Shown piece by piece: positions 23,080 to 31,248 of a stretch of 34,444 nucleotides of DNA. The stretch spans positions 1-34,444 of the forward strand of contig PXDN01000203.1 in the NCBI GenBank assembly GCA_003566375.1, written 5' to 3'. Position 1 is the first letter of the stretch; every line of letters begins with the position of its first letter. The translations under genes and the position numbers were made by a program. Source of the DNA: Opitutia bacterium. GTDB taxonomy: Bacteria > Verrucomicrobiota > Verrucomicrobiia > Opitutales > T3Sed10-336. The notes beneath the pieces are model-generated. The model saw only the letters and a program-made list of their open reading frames with translations, ran no database searches and was not told the DNA's origin.

Positions 23080-24768
23080 ATGTTTGAATCCCACACCCAA
23101 TCCGTTTACGATTTGCTCAAAGATCAGGGGATCATCAGCACCGAGGAGCTGGATGCCCTCTGGGACGAGCACAACACCAACGGGCAGCCGCTGGCCGAGC
23201 TGGTGATCGACGGGGGGTTTTTAACCCGCGAGAAGTTTTTGGAGGCGGTGGCCGAATACCTCGGCACCAGTTGCGAAAAAGTTCCCGAATCACTGGAATC
23301 GGAGCAAGCCGGTTTGGTTCAAGGCAGCATCGCCCGCATGTACGGGGTCCTCCCCCTGGGGCAGGAGGGAAACACACTCCGCCTGGCCGCCATCGACCCG
23401 TTCAACAGCCAGATCGTCGATGATCTCACTTTCGCGCTGGGTCGGGATATCAGCCTCGCGGTTTGCGACCCGGTTGACGTCGAAAAGCGGATCGTGGACA
23501 CCTACGGCGAGGATGACGCCTCGGTCGAGGAACTGCTCAAGGAGCTGGACACTTACGAAGTGCCGGAGTTGAGCGAGGATTCCACGGAAAAGGATTTGGA
23601 GGCCGCCGCCAGCGAGCAGCCGATTATTCGGTTTGTGAATCTGGTGCTGAACCAGGCGATCCGGGACAAAGCTTCGGACATTCATTTCGAGCCGTTCGAG
23701 AGCGAGTTCAAAATCCGCTACCGCATCGACGGCGCGCTTTACGAGATGGCTCCCCCGCCGAAAAACCTGGCGGTGCCGGTATCCTCGCGTATCAAGGTTA
23801 TTTCTGGTTTGAATATTTCCGAGCGCCGGATACCGCAGGACGGGCGCATCAAATTAATGATCGCCGGGCGCCAAGTGGATTTGCGCGTGTCCACTCTGCC
23901 GACGCAGTTTGGCGAGAGCGTGGTGCTTCGCGTGCTCGACAAGGGAGTGGTGAATCTCGAACTTGAATCCTTGGGCTTGCCGGAAGATGTGCATGAAAAC
24001 ATTCTCGACGTCATCCGCCGACCCAACGGGATTTTCATTGTGACCGGTCCAACCGGGTCCGGTAAAACCACCACGCTCTACAGTTGCCTGCGCATTCTCA
24101 ACGACATTGAGTCCAAACTGCTCACGGCCGAGGAGCCGGTGGAATACGAAATCGAGGGAATCATGCAGGTTCCGGTCAATCCCGGCCAGGGACTGACTTT
24201 CGCCAAGGCCTTGCGTTCGTTTTTGCGCCAGGATCCCGACATTATCATGGTGGGGGAAATCCGCGACTTGGAAACCGCGCAGATTGCCATTCAAGCCTCG
24301 CTGACCGGGCACTTGGTAATGAGCACCCTGCACACCAACGACGCTCCGGGCGCGGTCATGCGCCTTCTGGACATGGGAGTGGAGCCGTTCCTAATCGGCG
24401 CTTCCCTCGAAGCGGTGCTCGCCCAACGGCTGGTGCGCCGCATCTGCGCGGATTGCCGCACCGCCTATGAACCGAGCGAATCCCTGATCAGCCAATTGGG
24501 GCTTGATCCGGTGGATATCGGCGACAAGGAATTTTTCTACGGCAAGGGGTGCGAGACCTGCAACCAGTCCGGCTACCGGGGCCGTCTCGGCATCTATGAA
24601 ATGTTGCGCATCAACGAGCCCCTCCGTGATTTGATCTCCGCCAAGGCGGCGGGGTTGGCTTTGCGGGAGAAAGCGTTGGAGCAGGGCATGCGTACTTTGC
24701 GGGATGATGGGCTCCGGTCCATTTTCGACGGTGCAACCACCATTGAGGAAGTGATAAAATATACCTGA
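23080..24768 (+). CDS. pilB: Type IV pilus assembly ATPase, PilB family (copy 2)
   Basis: [69 protein letters not shown]...[20 protein letters not shown] at 23080 preferred over 23017, which overlaps pilT. Confidence 0.93.
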   Translation: MFESHTQSVYDLLKDQGIISTEELDALWDEHNTNGQPLAELVIDGGFLTREKFLEAVAEYLGTSCEKVPESLESEQAGLVQGSIARMYGVLPLGQEGNTLRLAAIDPFNSQIVDDLTFALGRDISLAVCDPVDVEKRIVDTYGEDDASVEELLKELDTYEVPELSEDSTEKDLEAAASEQPIIRFVNLVLNQAIRDKASDIHFEPFESEFKIRYRIDGALYEMAPPPKNLAVPVSSRIKVISGLNISERRIPQDGRIKLMIAGRQVDLRVSTLPTQFGESVVLRVLDKGVVNLELESLGLPEDVHENILDVIRRPNGIFIVTGPTGSGKTTTLYSCLRILNDIESKLLTAEEPVEYEIEGIMQVPVNPGQGLTFAKALRSFLRQDPDIIMVGEIRDLETAQIAIQASLTGHLVMSTLHTNDAPGAVMRLLDMGVEPFLIGASLEAVLAQRLVRRICADCRTAYEPSESLISQLGLDPVDIGDKEFFYGKGCETCNQSGYRGRLGIYEMLRINEPLRDLISAKAAGLALREKALEQGMRTLRDDGLRSIFDGATTIEEVIKYT

Positions 24769-24790
24769 TCCAGTTGGGGGGATTTTTGTT

Positions 24791-26050
24791 ATGGCTAAAT
24801 TTTCTTACACGGCAATCGACGCGAGCGGTAAACAGAAAACAGGAGTGGTCACGGCCAACTCCTCGGAAGACGCGACGGCACAAATCAAGGCGATGAATTT
24901 GTTTGTCACCAACCTTGTCAATCAAGACAAGGCGCCCGCCAAGGCCGGCCGGGCACGCTCGGCAAAATCATCCAGCGCCCGCAAAAAGCCGATGACCATC
25001 GGCAAGCCGGTCGGAGCCAAGGGACTGACCGTTTTCACACGCCAGATGGCGACCCTGCTGCAAGCCGGTTTGCCCTTGCTCCGAAGCATCGAGGTGTTGA
25101 TGCGCCAGGAAAAAAACCCCGCCTTCAAATGGGTGCTGGAGGAGTTGGCCGAGAACGTTCGTTCCGGCAACACTTTTTCGGACGGCTTGGCTCAGCATCC
25201 CAAGGTTTTTAACCGCCTTTATGTTAACATGATCAAAGCCGGTGAAGCCGGGGGTGTGCTCGATGTGGTGCTCAACCGTCTCGCCCGTTTCCAGGAAAAA
25301 TCGATCCGAATCAAAGGCAAGGTGAAGTCCGCCATGGTTTACCCGGTCATCGTGCTTTGTATCGCGATCGGGATTTTGGCTTTCCTGATGGCTTTCGTGG
25401 TTCCCAAGTTTCAGGAAATTTTCGACGAACTTCTTGGCGGGGCCGAGCTGCCCATGCTCACCCGCATCGTGATGAACACGAGTTATTTTGTGCAGAACAA
25501 CATTCTGCTGACCCTGGTGATTGTGATCGTGGCCTTCATTATCCTGAAAATCCTCGCCCAAACGAAAAAGGGAGCGAAGTTTATCGACAAGATGATGATC
25601 ACCATGCCCCCGACCGGTGAACTTTTCAAAAAAGCGGCCATCGCCCGCTTTTCCCGCACATTCGGCACTTTGTTGTCCAGTGGGGTGCCCATCCTGCAAT
25701 GCCTCACCATTACCCGCGACACCATTGGAAACCGGGTCTTGATGGATGCGATTGAAAAAGTCCATGACCGGGTCAAGGAAGGTGATTCCGTTTCCGGGCC
25801 GCTGGAGGCCTCCAAAGTGTTTCCAACCATGGTGACCAGCATGATCGACGTGGGTGAGGAAACCGGGGAATTGCCGGAGATGCTCAACCGGATCGCCGAC
25901 ACGTATGATGAGGAGGTGGACAATGCCGTGGCCGCGCTGACTTCGATCATTGAACCAATCATGATCGTGATGCTGGCGTTCATTGTCGGCACCATCGTCA
26001 TCGCCCTCTTCCTGCCCATTATCCGCGTCATTGAGAATCTCAGCGGTTAG
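24791..26050 (+). CDS. pilC: Type IV pilus inner-membrane platform protein (PilC/GspF family)
   Basis: MAKFSYTAIDASGKQKTGVV; two GspF domains (FTRQMATLLQAGLPLLRSIEVL; FSRTFGTLLSSGVPILQCLTITRDTIGN); C-terminal IEPIMIVMLAFIVGTIVIALFLPI. Confidence 0.94.
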   Translation: MAKFSYTAIDASGKQKTGVVTANSSEDATAQIKAMNLFVTNLVNQDKAPAKAGRARSAKSSSARKKPMTIGKPVGAKGLTVFTRQMATLLQAGLPLLRSIEVLMRQEKNPAFKWVLEELAENVRSGNTFSDGLAQHPKVFNRLYVNMIKAGEAGGVLDVVLNRLARFQEKSIRIKGKVKSAMVYPVIVLCIAIGILAFLMAFVVPKFQEIFDELLGGAELPMLTRIVMNTSYFVQNNILLTLVIVIVAFIILKILAQTKKGAKFIDKMMITMPPTGELFKKAAIARFSRTFGTLLSSGVPILQCLTITRDTIGNRVLMDAIEKVHDRVKEGDSVSGPLEASKVFPTMVTSMIDVGEETGELPEMLNRIADTYDEEVDNAVAALTSIIEPIMIVMLAFIVGTIVIALFLPIIRVIENLSG

Positions 26051-26092
26051 ACGTATTGGATTCGACAATCCCGCGCTCCGGATTTACCGGGC

Positions 26093-26111
26093 CGGGCGAT
26101 TGGGTCGCCCG
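26093..26111 (+). terminator. Hairpin downstream of pilC (possible terminator)
   Basis: CGGGCGA (26093-26099) / TCGCCCG (26105-26111), 7-bp perfect stem; poor T-tract. Confidence 0.35.
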
Positions 26112-26153
26112 CCGCCGGTTGTTTCCCCGTAGTGCCAAACCTTTGAACTTATC

Positions 26154-27080
26154 ATGACGGATTATGGTCAATCTCCCCGCTTGATCGTTCTTGGTGCGGG
26201 ATATGTGGGGAGGTGCGTTGCGGACAAAGCCTTGCGGAGAGGTTGGCGGGTTTCCGCCCTGACCTGGAATCAGGATGACGCCCGCGCTTTGCTCGCGGCC
26301 GGGGTTGATCCGGTGGTGACGGGACCGATTCACAACCGGGAGTGGCACGGAGCGCTTTCGCCCGCGGGAGCTTGGGTGCTGAACTGCGTGGGTTCGGGGA
26401 GGGGCGGACTTGAGGGCTACCGGCAGTCGTATTTGGAGGGTATGCGGTCGGCGGCCGAATGGGCATCCCGCGGGGGCGGTGCCCGGGCAGTGGTTTTCAC
26501 CGGGAGCACAAGCGTTTACGGGCAGGGAAACGGTCGATGGGTATCGGAAAAGGACGAAGCCACGGGCGGGGGAGAGCGGGGGAAGATTTTGCGGGAGGCT
26601 GAAGACCGTCTGCTGGACGATCCGACCGTTGCCCGCCGCCGCATGATTTTGCGCTTGGGCGGGATCTACGGACCCGGCCGGGCTTTTCTCTTGCAGCGCG
26701 CTAGATTGCCCGAACTTTTGCTGGATTCCTCGGATCACGTCTATCTCAACTCCATTCGGCTGGAGGATATTTGTGACGCCGTTCTTACGGTCTTCCAAAA
26801 CGATTCGGGAATGAAGGAAGCGGGGGTGCTTAACGCGGTTGATGACGAGCCGACCCTCAAGAGCGACATCCTTGCCGCACTGCACGCGCGGCTTGGGGAG
26901 CTCGGTTTGTTGGACGCGGAAACGGTTCCGCCAAGGCGACGGAGTGCGGAACGGCCCAACCGGAGAATCAGCAACTCCCTTTTAAAAGAGCTTTATGGGT
27001 GGCGGCCGCTTTATCCGTCATGGAAGGATGGGTATGCGGATTTGCTGGATAATTTGGCCGCGCCGGAATCACCCCGCTAA
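26154..27080 (+). CDS. NAD-dependent epimerase/dehydratase (extended SDR) family protein
   Basis: N-terminal LIVLGAGYVGRCVADKALRRGWRVSALTWN Rossmann motif; VVFTGSTSVYGQGNG...; LRLGGIYGPGR. Confidence 0.85.
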   Translation: MTDYGQSPRLIVLGAGYVGRCVADKALRRGWRVSALTWNQDDARALLAAGVDPVVTGPIHNREWHGALSPAGAWVLNCVGSGRGGLEGYRQSYLEGMRSAAEWASRGGGARAVVFTGSTSVYGQGNGRWVSEKDEATGGGERGKILREAEDRLLDDPTVARRRMILRLGGIYGPGRAFLLQRARLPELLLDSSDHVYLNSIRLEDICDAVLTVFQNDSGMKEAGVLNAVDDEPTLKSDILAALHARLGELGLLDAETVPPRRRSAERPNRRISNSLLKELYGWRPLYPSWKDGYADLLDNLAAPESPR

Positions 27081-27139
27081 CCACCAACCCGCAATCCGGG
27101 GTTGAATCCATGTCCGGCATCGGCGATGGTGCGCGTTCC

Positions 27140-28000
27140 ATGACCAATCCTCTACTTTACGAATCCCACATGCACACGCCGCTTTGCAAACACGCGGTCG
27201 GCGAACCCGGTGAGTATGCGGAACGGGCCGCAATGAGGGGGCTGAAGGGAATTATTGTAACCTGCCACAATCCCATCCCCGGCGGTTGGTCTGCGGATGT
27301 TCGCATGGATCCCTCGGAATTGGACCAATATTGTGACATGGTTGCGGAAGCCCGGAGAAATTGGAGGGAGAAGGTGGATGTTCGGCTGGGCATGGAGAGC
27401 GACTTCGTGCCGGGTATGGAAGGGTGGCTGGAGGAACTGCATGTCAAAGCCAATTTCCACCATGTGCTCGGTTCCGTCCATCCGCAGGTGGGCGCCTACA
27501 TGAGACGCTATTTCCAAGGCGATTGGTTCGCCTACCAAAAGCTGTATTTCGAACATTTGGCCCAAGCCGCCGAGACCGGTCTGTTTGACACGCTGGCCCA
27601 CCCGGACTTGGTAAAGAATCTATCTCCGGAGAACTGGGATCTGGCGAGGATTTTTCCGGATATTCTGCGGGCGCTGGATCGCATACAAAAAACGGGTACT
27701 GCGATGGAGCTGAACACATCCGGGGTTAACAAACGCTTGCCCGAAATGAATCCCGGCCCCCAAATCCTCGCAGAAATGGCCAAGCGGGAGATTCCCGTGG
27801 TCATCGGTGCCGACGCCCATGTGCCCGAGCGCGTGGGCGACGGCTATGAGGAAGCCCTCAACCTGCTGGAGGCCGCCGGCTACCGGGAAATCTCCATTTT
27901 TCTGGATCGCACCCGCCAACCCATTCCTCTTTCCGAGGCGCGGGCCAGCCTGTTGCCGGTTGCTTACGCCGAACCGTCCACCACGCCGGTGGCGGATTAA
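27140..28000 (+). CDS. PHP-domain phosphatase, histidinol-phosphatase-like (HisJ/HisK type)
   Basis: YESHMHTPLCKHAVGEPGEYAERAAMRGLKGIIVTCHNP; GMESDFVPGMEGWLEEL; HHVLGSVHP; DTLAHPDLVK; VIGADAHVPERVG. Confidence 0.87.
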   Translation: MTNPLLYESHMHTPLCKHAVGEPGEYAERAAMRGLKGIIVTCHNPIPGGWSADVRMDPSELDQYCDMVAEARRNWREKVDVRLGMESDFVPGMEGWLEELHVKANFHHVLGSVHPQVGAYMRRYFQGDWFAYQKLYFEHLAQAAETGLFDTLAHPDLVKNLSPENWDLARIFPDILRALDRIQKTGTAMELNTSGVNKRLPEMNPGPQILAEMAKREIPVVIGADAHVPERVGDGYEEALNLLEAAGYREISIFLDRTRQPIPLSEARASLLPVAYAEPSTTPVAD

Positions 28001-28308
28001 TCGGAGAGCATCGCTGCCAGTTTTTCCAAGAGATCGAAGCTGTAGATGCCGGTGCGGTGTCCGTCGCTGAACTCAAAGCGGATCGCATAACCTCCGACCC
28101 AGTCCCAGCCCACCACTGACACGGTATCAAAATTCCTGGGGCCGTCCCCTCCGTGGCGTTGTCCCAAAATGTCCACTTCACCAATGTTTTCGGCACTGGG
28201 AGAATGTTCCCGCAAAAAGCCGGCGGGCAGATAGATTTCCGTGTCGTCCGCCCAGCGAACGGCCACTTCATTGCCTATCAACTCAACATCTTTGGGTTTT
28301 CCTTTCAC
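27997..28308 (-). CDS. DUF971 family protein (gamma-butyrobetaine hydroxylase N-terminal-like)
   Basis: KDVELIGNEVAVRWADDTEIYLPAGFLREHSPSA...VGGYAIRFEFSDGHRTGIYSFDLLEKL is characteristic of the family. Confidence 0.85.
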   Translation of the reverse strand: MKGKPKDVELIGNEVAVRWADDTEIYLPAGFLREHSPSAENIGEVDILGQRHGGDGPRNFDTVSVVGWDWVGGYAIRFEFSDGHRTGIYSFDLLEKLAAMLSD

Positions 28309-28387
28309 GAGCCAATTTTTACTTTTTTTTAAACGCTTTGAAAGGTAAAAAGCCCGGTTGTGGAAAATGCCACTTGGGAGGTATGTC

Positions 28388-29173
28388 TCAGAGGGGAATG
28401 GAGTTGAATTGGTCGGGATTGGCCGACTTGCGGGGAAGATGTTCGGCCAGAAAGGTTTCCTGTTTTTTCAACAAAGAACGTATGCCGGCGGCGGCGGTTT
28501 CCAGCAGGCCGTCGAGTTCGGCCCGGCTGAAGGTGGCTTCCTCGCCGCTGCTCTGAACCTCGACGAAACGCCCGCTTCCGGTCATCACCACATTGGCGTC
28601 CACCGAGGCATCCTTGTCTTCAAGGTAGTTTAAATCCAAAACAACTTCTCCCTGGTAAACCCCCGCGCTGACGGCGGCTATGGAATCAATGAACGGCGAT
28701 TCACCCAAGGTGCCATCAATCAGCAATTTCTCCACCGCAATTTTGGCAGCCACATAGGCACCCGTGATGGCGGCAGTGCGGGTGCCGCCATCAGCCTGCA
28801 ACACGTCGCAATCGACCCAGAGGGTGTGGTCGGTCAATTTGTCCAAGTCGATGCAAGCCCGCAGGGAACGGCCAATGAGGCGTTGGATTTCGACCGTGCG
28901 CCCGTCCAACCGGCCCTTGTTGATGTCCCGTTGTTTGCGGTCATGGGTGCTGTAGGGCAGCATGGAATATTCAGCGGTCAGCCACCCTCCTTTAATCCCT
29001 TGTTGCCGCATCCAGGGCGGCACCTTTTTTTCCAGGGATGCGGCGCAAATCACCCTCGTATTGCCAAAGGAGATCAGGACCGACCCCAGGGCATGGGGAG
29101 CGATGTTGGCTTGGAAGTCAATTGGTCTCAATTGATTGAAACGGCGTTGATCCGGACGGATGAATTCACTCAT
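28388..29173 (-). CDS. rph: Ribonuclease PH
   Basis: RPDQRRFNQLRPIDFQANIAPHALGSVLISFGNTRVICAASLEKKVPPW; AEYSMLPYSTHDRKQRDINKGRLDGRTVEIQRLIGRSLRA; DCDVLQADGGTRTAAITGAYVA. ATG at 29173. Confidence 0.96.
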   Translation of the reverse strand: MSEFIRPDQRRFNQLRPIDFQANIAPHALGSVLISFGNTRVICAASLEKKVPPWMRQQGIKGGWLTAEYSMLPYSTHDRKQRDINKGRLDGRTVEIQRLIGRSLRACIDLDKLTDHTLWVDCDVLQADGGTRTAAITGAYVAAKIAVEKLLIDGTLGESPFIDSIAAVSAGVYQGEVVLDLNYLEDKDASVDANVVMTGSGRFVEVQSSGEEATFSRAELDGLLETAAAGIRSLLKKQETFLAEHLPRKSANPDQFNSIPL

Positions 29174-29339
29174 GGGTAAACCTTTGGTCCGGCGGGGAAG
29201 CATGGCAATGGCGAATTCTTGAAAAGATTCCACTTGGTCCATCCTCTTCCAAGTCTGATTTTTGCTCGAAATTTGATTTGCAACGGTTCGGAAAATGTGA
29301 ATTGTCGAATTCAGTAAGTATTGGACTCGGAAGGTTTGG

Positions 29340-29345
29340 TAGAAT
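29340..29345 (+). promoter_or_regulatory. Extended -10 promoter candidate (TGG-TAGAAT) upstream of the RRM gene
   Basis: tttggTAGAATgc about 100 bp before the RRM start codon; no convincing -35 at 16-18 bp. Confidence 0.3.
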
Positions 29346-29452
29346 GCTAGTTGTTTCGCGAGGTTGTTTAGACCGGGATGCAGTGGCGATTCAGAAATCC
29401 GAAGAACGGGAACAACCACAAGAGCAGTGCTTGCGAAACGAAAGTAAACATC

Positions 29453-29827
29453 ATGTCAACCAAACTCTACGTTGGTAATCTATCATTCGACACCTCCCAG
29501 GGCGATCTTCAGGATCTTTTCTCTGAAGCCGGCAGCGTTTCCGACGCCGCTCTCATTTTGGACAAATTCACGGGCCGTTCCCGCGGTTTCGGTTTTGTCA
29601 CCATGTCCTCTGCGGAAGAAGCCCAGAAGGCCATCAGCCTCTTCCACGGCCGCGAAGTGCAAGGCCGTAACTTGACCGTCAACGAGGCCCGTCCCCGCGA
29701 TGAGCACTCGGAAGGCGGCGGCGGAGGCGGCGGTGGTCGCAGAAGCTTTGGCGGCGGCGGAGGCGGCGGCGGACGCCGTGATTTCGGCGGCGGCGGCGGT
29801 GATCGCCGCGGCGGCGGACGTTACTAA
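29453..29827 (+). CDS. RRM-type RNA-binding protein with Gly/Arg-rich C-terminus
   Basis: RNP2 KLYVGNLSF and RNP1 [11 protein letters not shown]-terminal [40 protein letters not shown] at 29453. Confidence 0.94.
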   Translation: MSTKLYVGNLSFDTSQGDLQDLFSEAGSVSDAALILDKFTGRSRGFGFVTMSSAEEAQKAISLFHGREVQGRNLTVNEARPRDEHSEGGGGGGGGRRSFGGGGGGGGRRDFGGGGGDRRGGGRY

Positions 29828-29866
29828 TTGCCGCTCGGGAGGTTTCCCGGCAATCAATTCCCTTCA

Positions 29867-29900
29867 AGGACGCCTTGGTTTTGCCGGGCGTCCTTTTTTT
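29867..29900 (+). terminator. Rho-independent terminator of the RRM gene
   Basis: AGGACGCC (29867-29874) / GGCGTCCT (29887-29894) followed by a run of T. Confidence 0.85.
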
Positions 29901-29977
29901 GCACACTGGGGTGAAATTCACCGCTTTGCCGTTGATCTTCTTCTTCCGGGAGGGTAAACAAGGCAAAATCACATATC

Positions 29978-30586
29978 ATGGGAGAAGGAATCAAGTTTGC
30001 CATCGGAGCCGCTTTCTTTGGGATTTTTTTGGGGATCGCCGGATTGGTTTTTGGGATTGTTTCGAAAAACCGGGCCGAGCAGATCCAAAAAGAACTTTCC
30101 CAAGTGAATGAATTGTTTGGAAAAATCCAGCGCATTGAGGAGAGTTCGGACGGAATGTCGGCCAGCGCGATTCGTCTGGCCCGGGATTTGGATGCCCTCA
30201 AAGAGGGGACGCAGGACGTGTTGTCGCGTGTGAATCAGGAGATCAACCGGTTGCGCCAGGATTTAAACGAGGGAATAGGCAAGGTGCAGGGTTTGGAGGC
30301 CAAAGTTCGGGAGGCTGCCGCCCGCCCGGTTGCCGAGCCTTCACCTGAGCCCGTGCGCTCCGAGCCTGAAGAACGTGTATCAGCCGAACCGGTCGCGAAC
30401 GAACCCGCGGAAGATCCCGTGGCGGATGTGTCGGAAGAGCGGATTTATCTCGTGCAGCCAAATGACACCATGACGCGGATTGCCGCGCGGCATGGAGTTT
30501 CCCTGGACGCCTTGAGGGAAGCGAATCCCACGGTTGATCCCGTGCGCATGCAGATCGGCCAAAGGATTCGCATACCGAATAATTGA
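29978..30586 (+). CDS. Membrane-anchored coiled-coil protein with C-terminal LysM domain
   Basis: N-terminal TM (FAIGAAFFGIFLGIAGLVFGIVS), heptad-rich middle, Pro/Glu linker, LysM YLVQPNDTMTRIAARHGVSLDALREANPTVDPVRMQIGQRIRIP. Confidence 0.87.
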   Translation: MGEGIKFAIGAAFFGIFLGIAGLVFGIVSKNRAEQIQKELSQVNELFGKIQRIEESSDGMSASAIRLARDLDALKEGTQDVLSRVNQEINRLRQDLNEGIGKVQGLEAKVREAAARPVAEPSPEPVRSEPEERVSAEPVANEPAEDPVADVSEERIYLVQPNDTMTRIAARHGVSLDALREANPTVDPVRMQIGQRIRIPNN

Positions 30587-31242
30587 AGCCTTCACCTTCA
30601 CCCAACGTGTCCGGCACACAAATTGATTTAGGTTGTGGAAAAGACGATGTCTTTAAACCAGCCCGGTGGGTGAAACAGTCGGGTGTTTTGCACGCCGATT
30701 GCCGTGTGTTTGAGGTCAGCCGCCAGCAATTCCGGCATCCCGCCCGCAAGGTGGAAAAAGATTTTTTTGTCATTGAATCCGCCGATTGGGTGAACGTGAT
30801 TGCGCTGACTCCCGACCGCAGAATGGTTTTGGTGAATCAATTTCGTTTTGGATTAAACGATTTTTCCTTGGAAATTCCGGGCGGTTTGCTGGAACCGGGA
30901 GAGGATCCCGTGGCAGGAGGGCTGCGTGAATTGTTGGAGGAGACGGGTTATTCAGGGAAGAACGCGCGGCTCATCGGCTCTTTGCGGCCCAATCCCGCGA
31001 TCATGAACAACACCTGCCACCTGGTGCTGGTGGAGGATGCGGTTGGGAAAGGGGAGACCTCTTGGGATGCGGATGAGGAAATTACGATCCATACGCTTAC
31101 CGTGGAGGAAACATTCGCTTTGGCCCGGAACGGGAGAATTTGCCATTCCATCGTCCTCAACGCGCTCTTCTTTTTTCAGCCCGTATGGGCAAAAATAAAG
31201 GCCGGTTCCCCGTTGGAAGAGGAAACCGGCCCAAGACGATGA
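30583..31242 (+). CDS. NUDIX hydrolase (ADP-ribose pyrophosphatase-like)
   Basis: NUDIX box GGLLEPGEDPVAGGLRELLEETGY. ORF track start is TTG overlapping the upstream stop (TTGA); the true start could be slightly downstream. Confidence 0.85.
   Translation: MKPSPSPNVSGTQIDLGCGKDDVFKPARWVKQSGVLHADCRVFEVSRQQFRHPARKVEKDFFVIESADWVNVIALTPDRRMVLVNQFRFGLNDFSLEIPGGLLEPGEDPVAGGLRELLEETGYSGKNARLIGSLRPNPAIMNNTCHLVLVEDAVGKGETSWDADEEITIHTLTVEETFALARNGRICHSIVLNALFFFQPVWAKIKAGSPLEEETGPRR
31191..31231 (-). terminator. Rho-independent terminator of the minus-strand polysaccharide export genes, inside the 3' end of the plus-strand NUDIX gene
   Basis: On the minus strand GGCCGGTT...AACCGGCC followed by TTTATTTTT; begins about 18 bp after the Wzc-like stop codon. 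Confidence 0.8.
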
Positions 31243-31248
31243 GGCCTG

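Noticed and set aside
24968-26068. 366-aa minus-strand ORF antisense to pilC
   Set aside because: His/Asp/Gly-rich shadow of the PilC coding sequence.
29700-29826. Near-repetitive GGC-rich tract that could be a tandem repeat array
   Set aside because: It encodes the Gly/Arg-rich tail of the RRM protein; low-complexity coding, not an independent repeat element.
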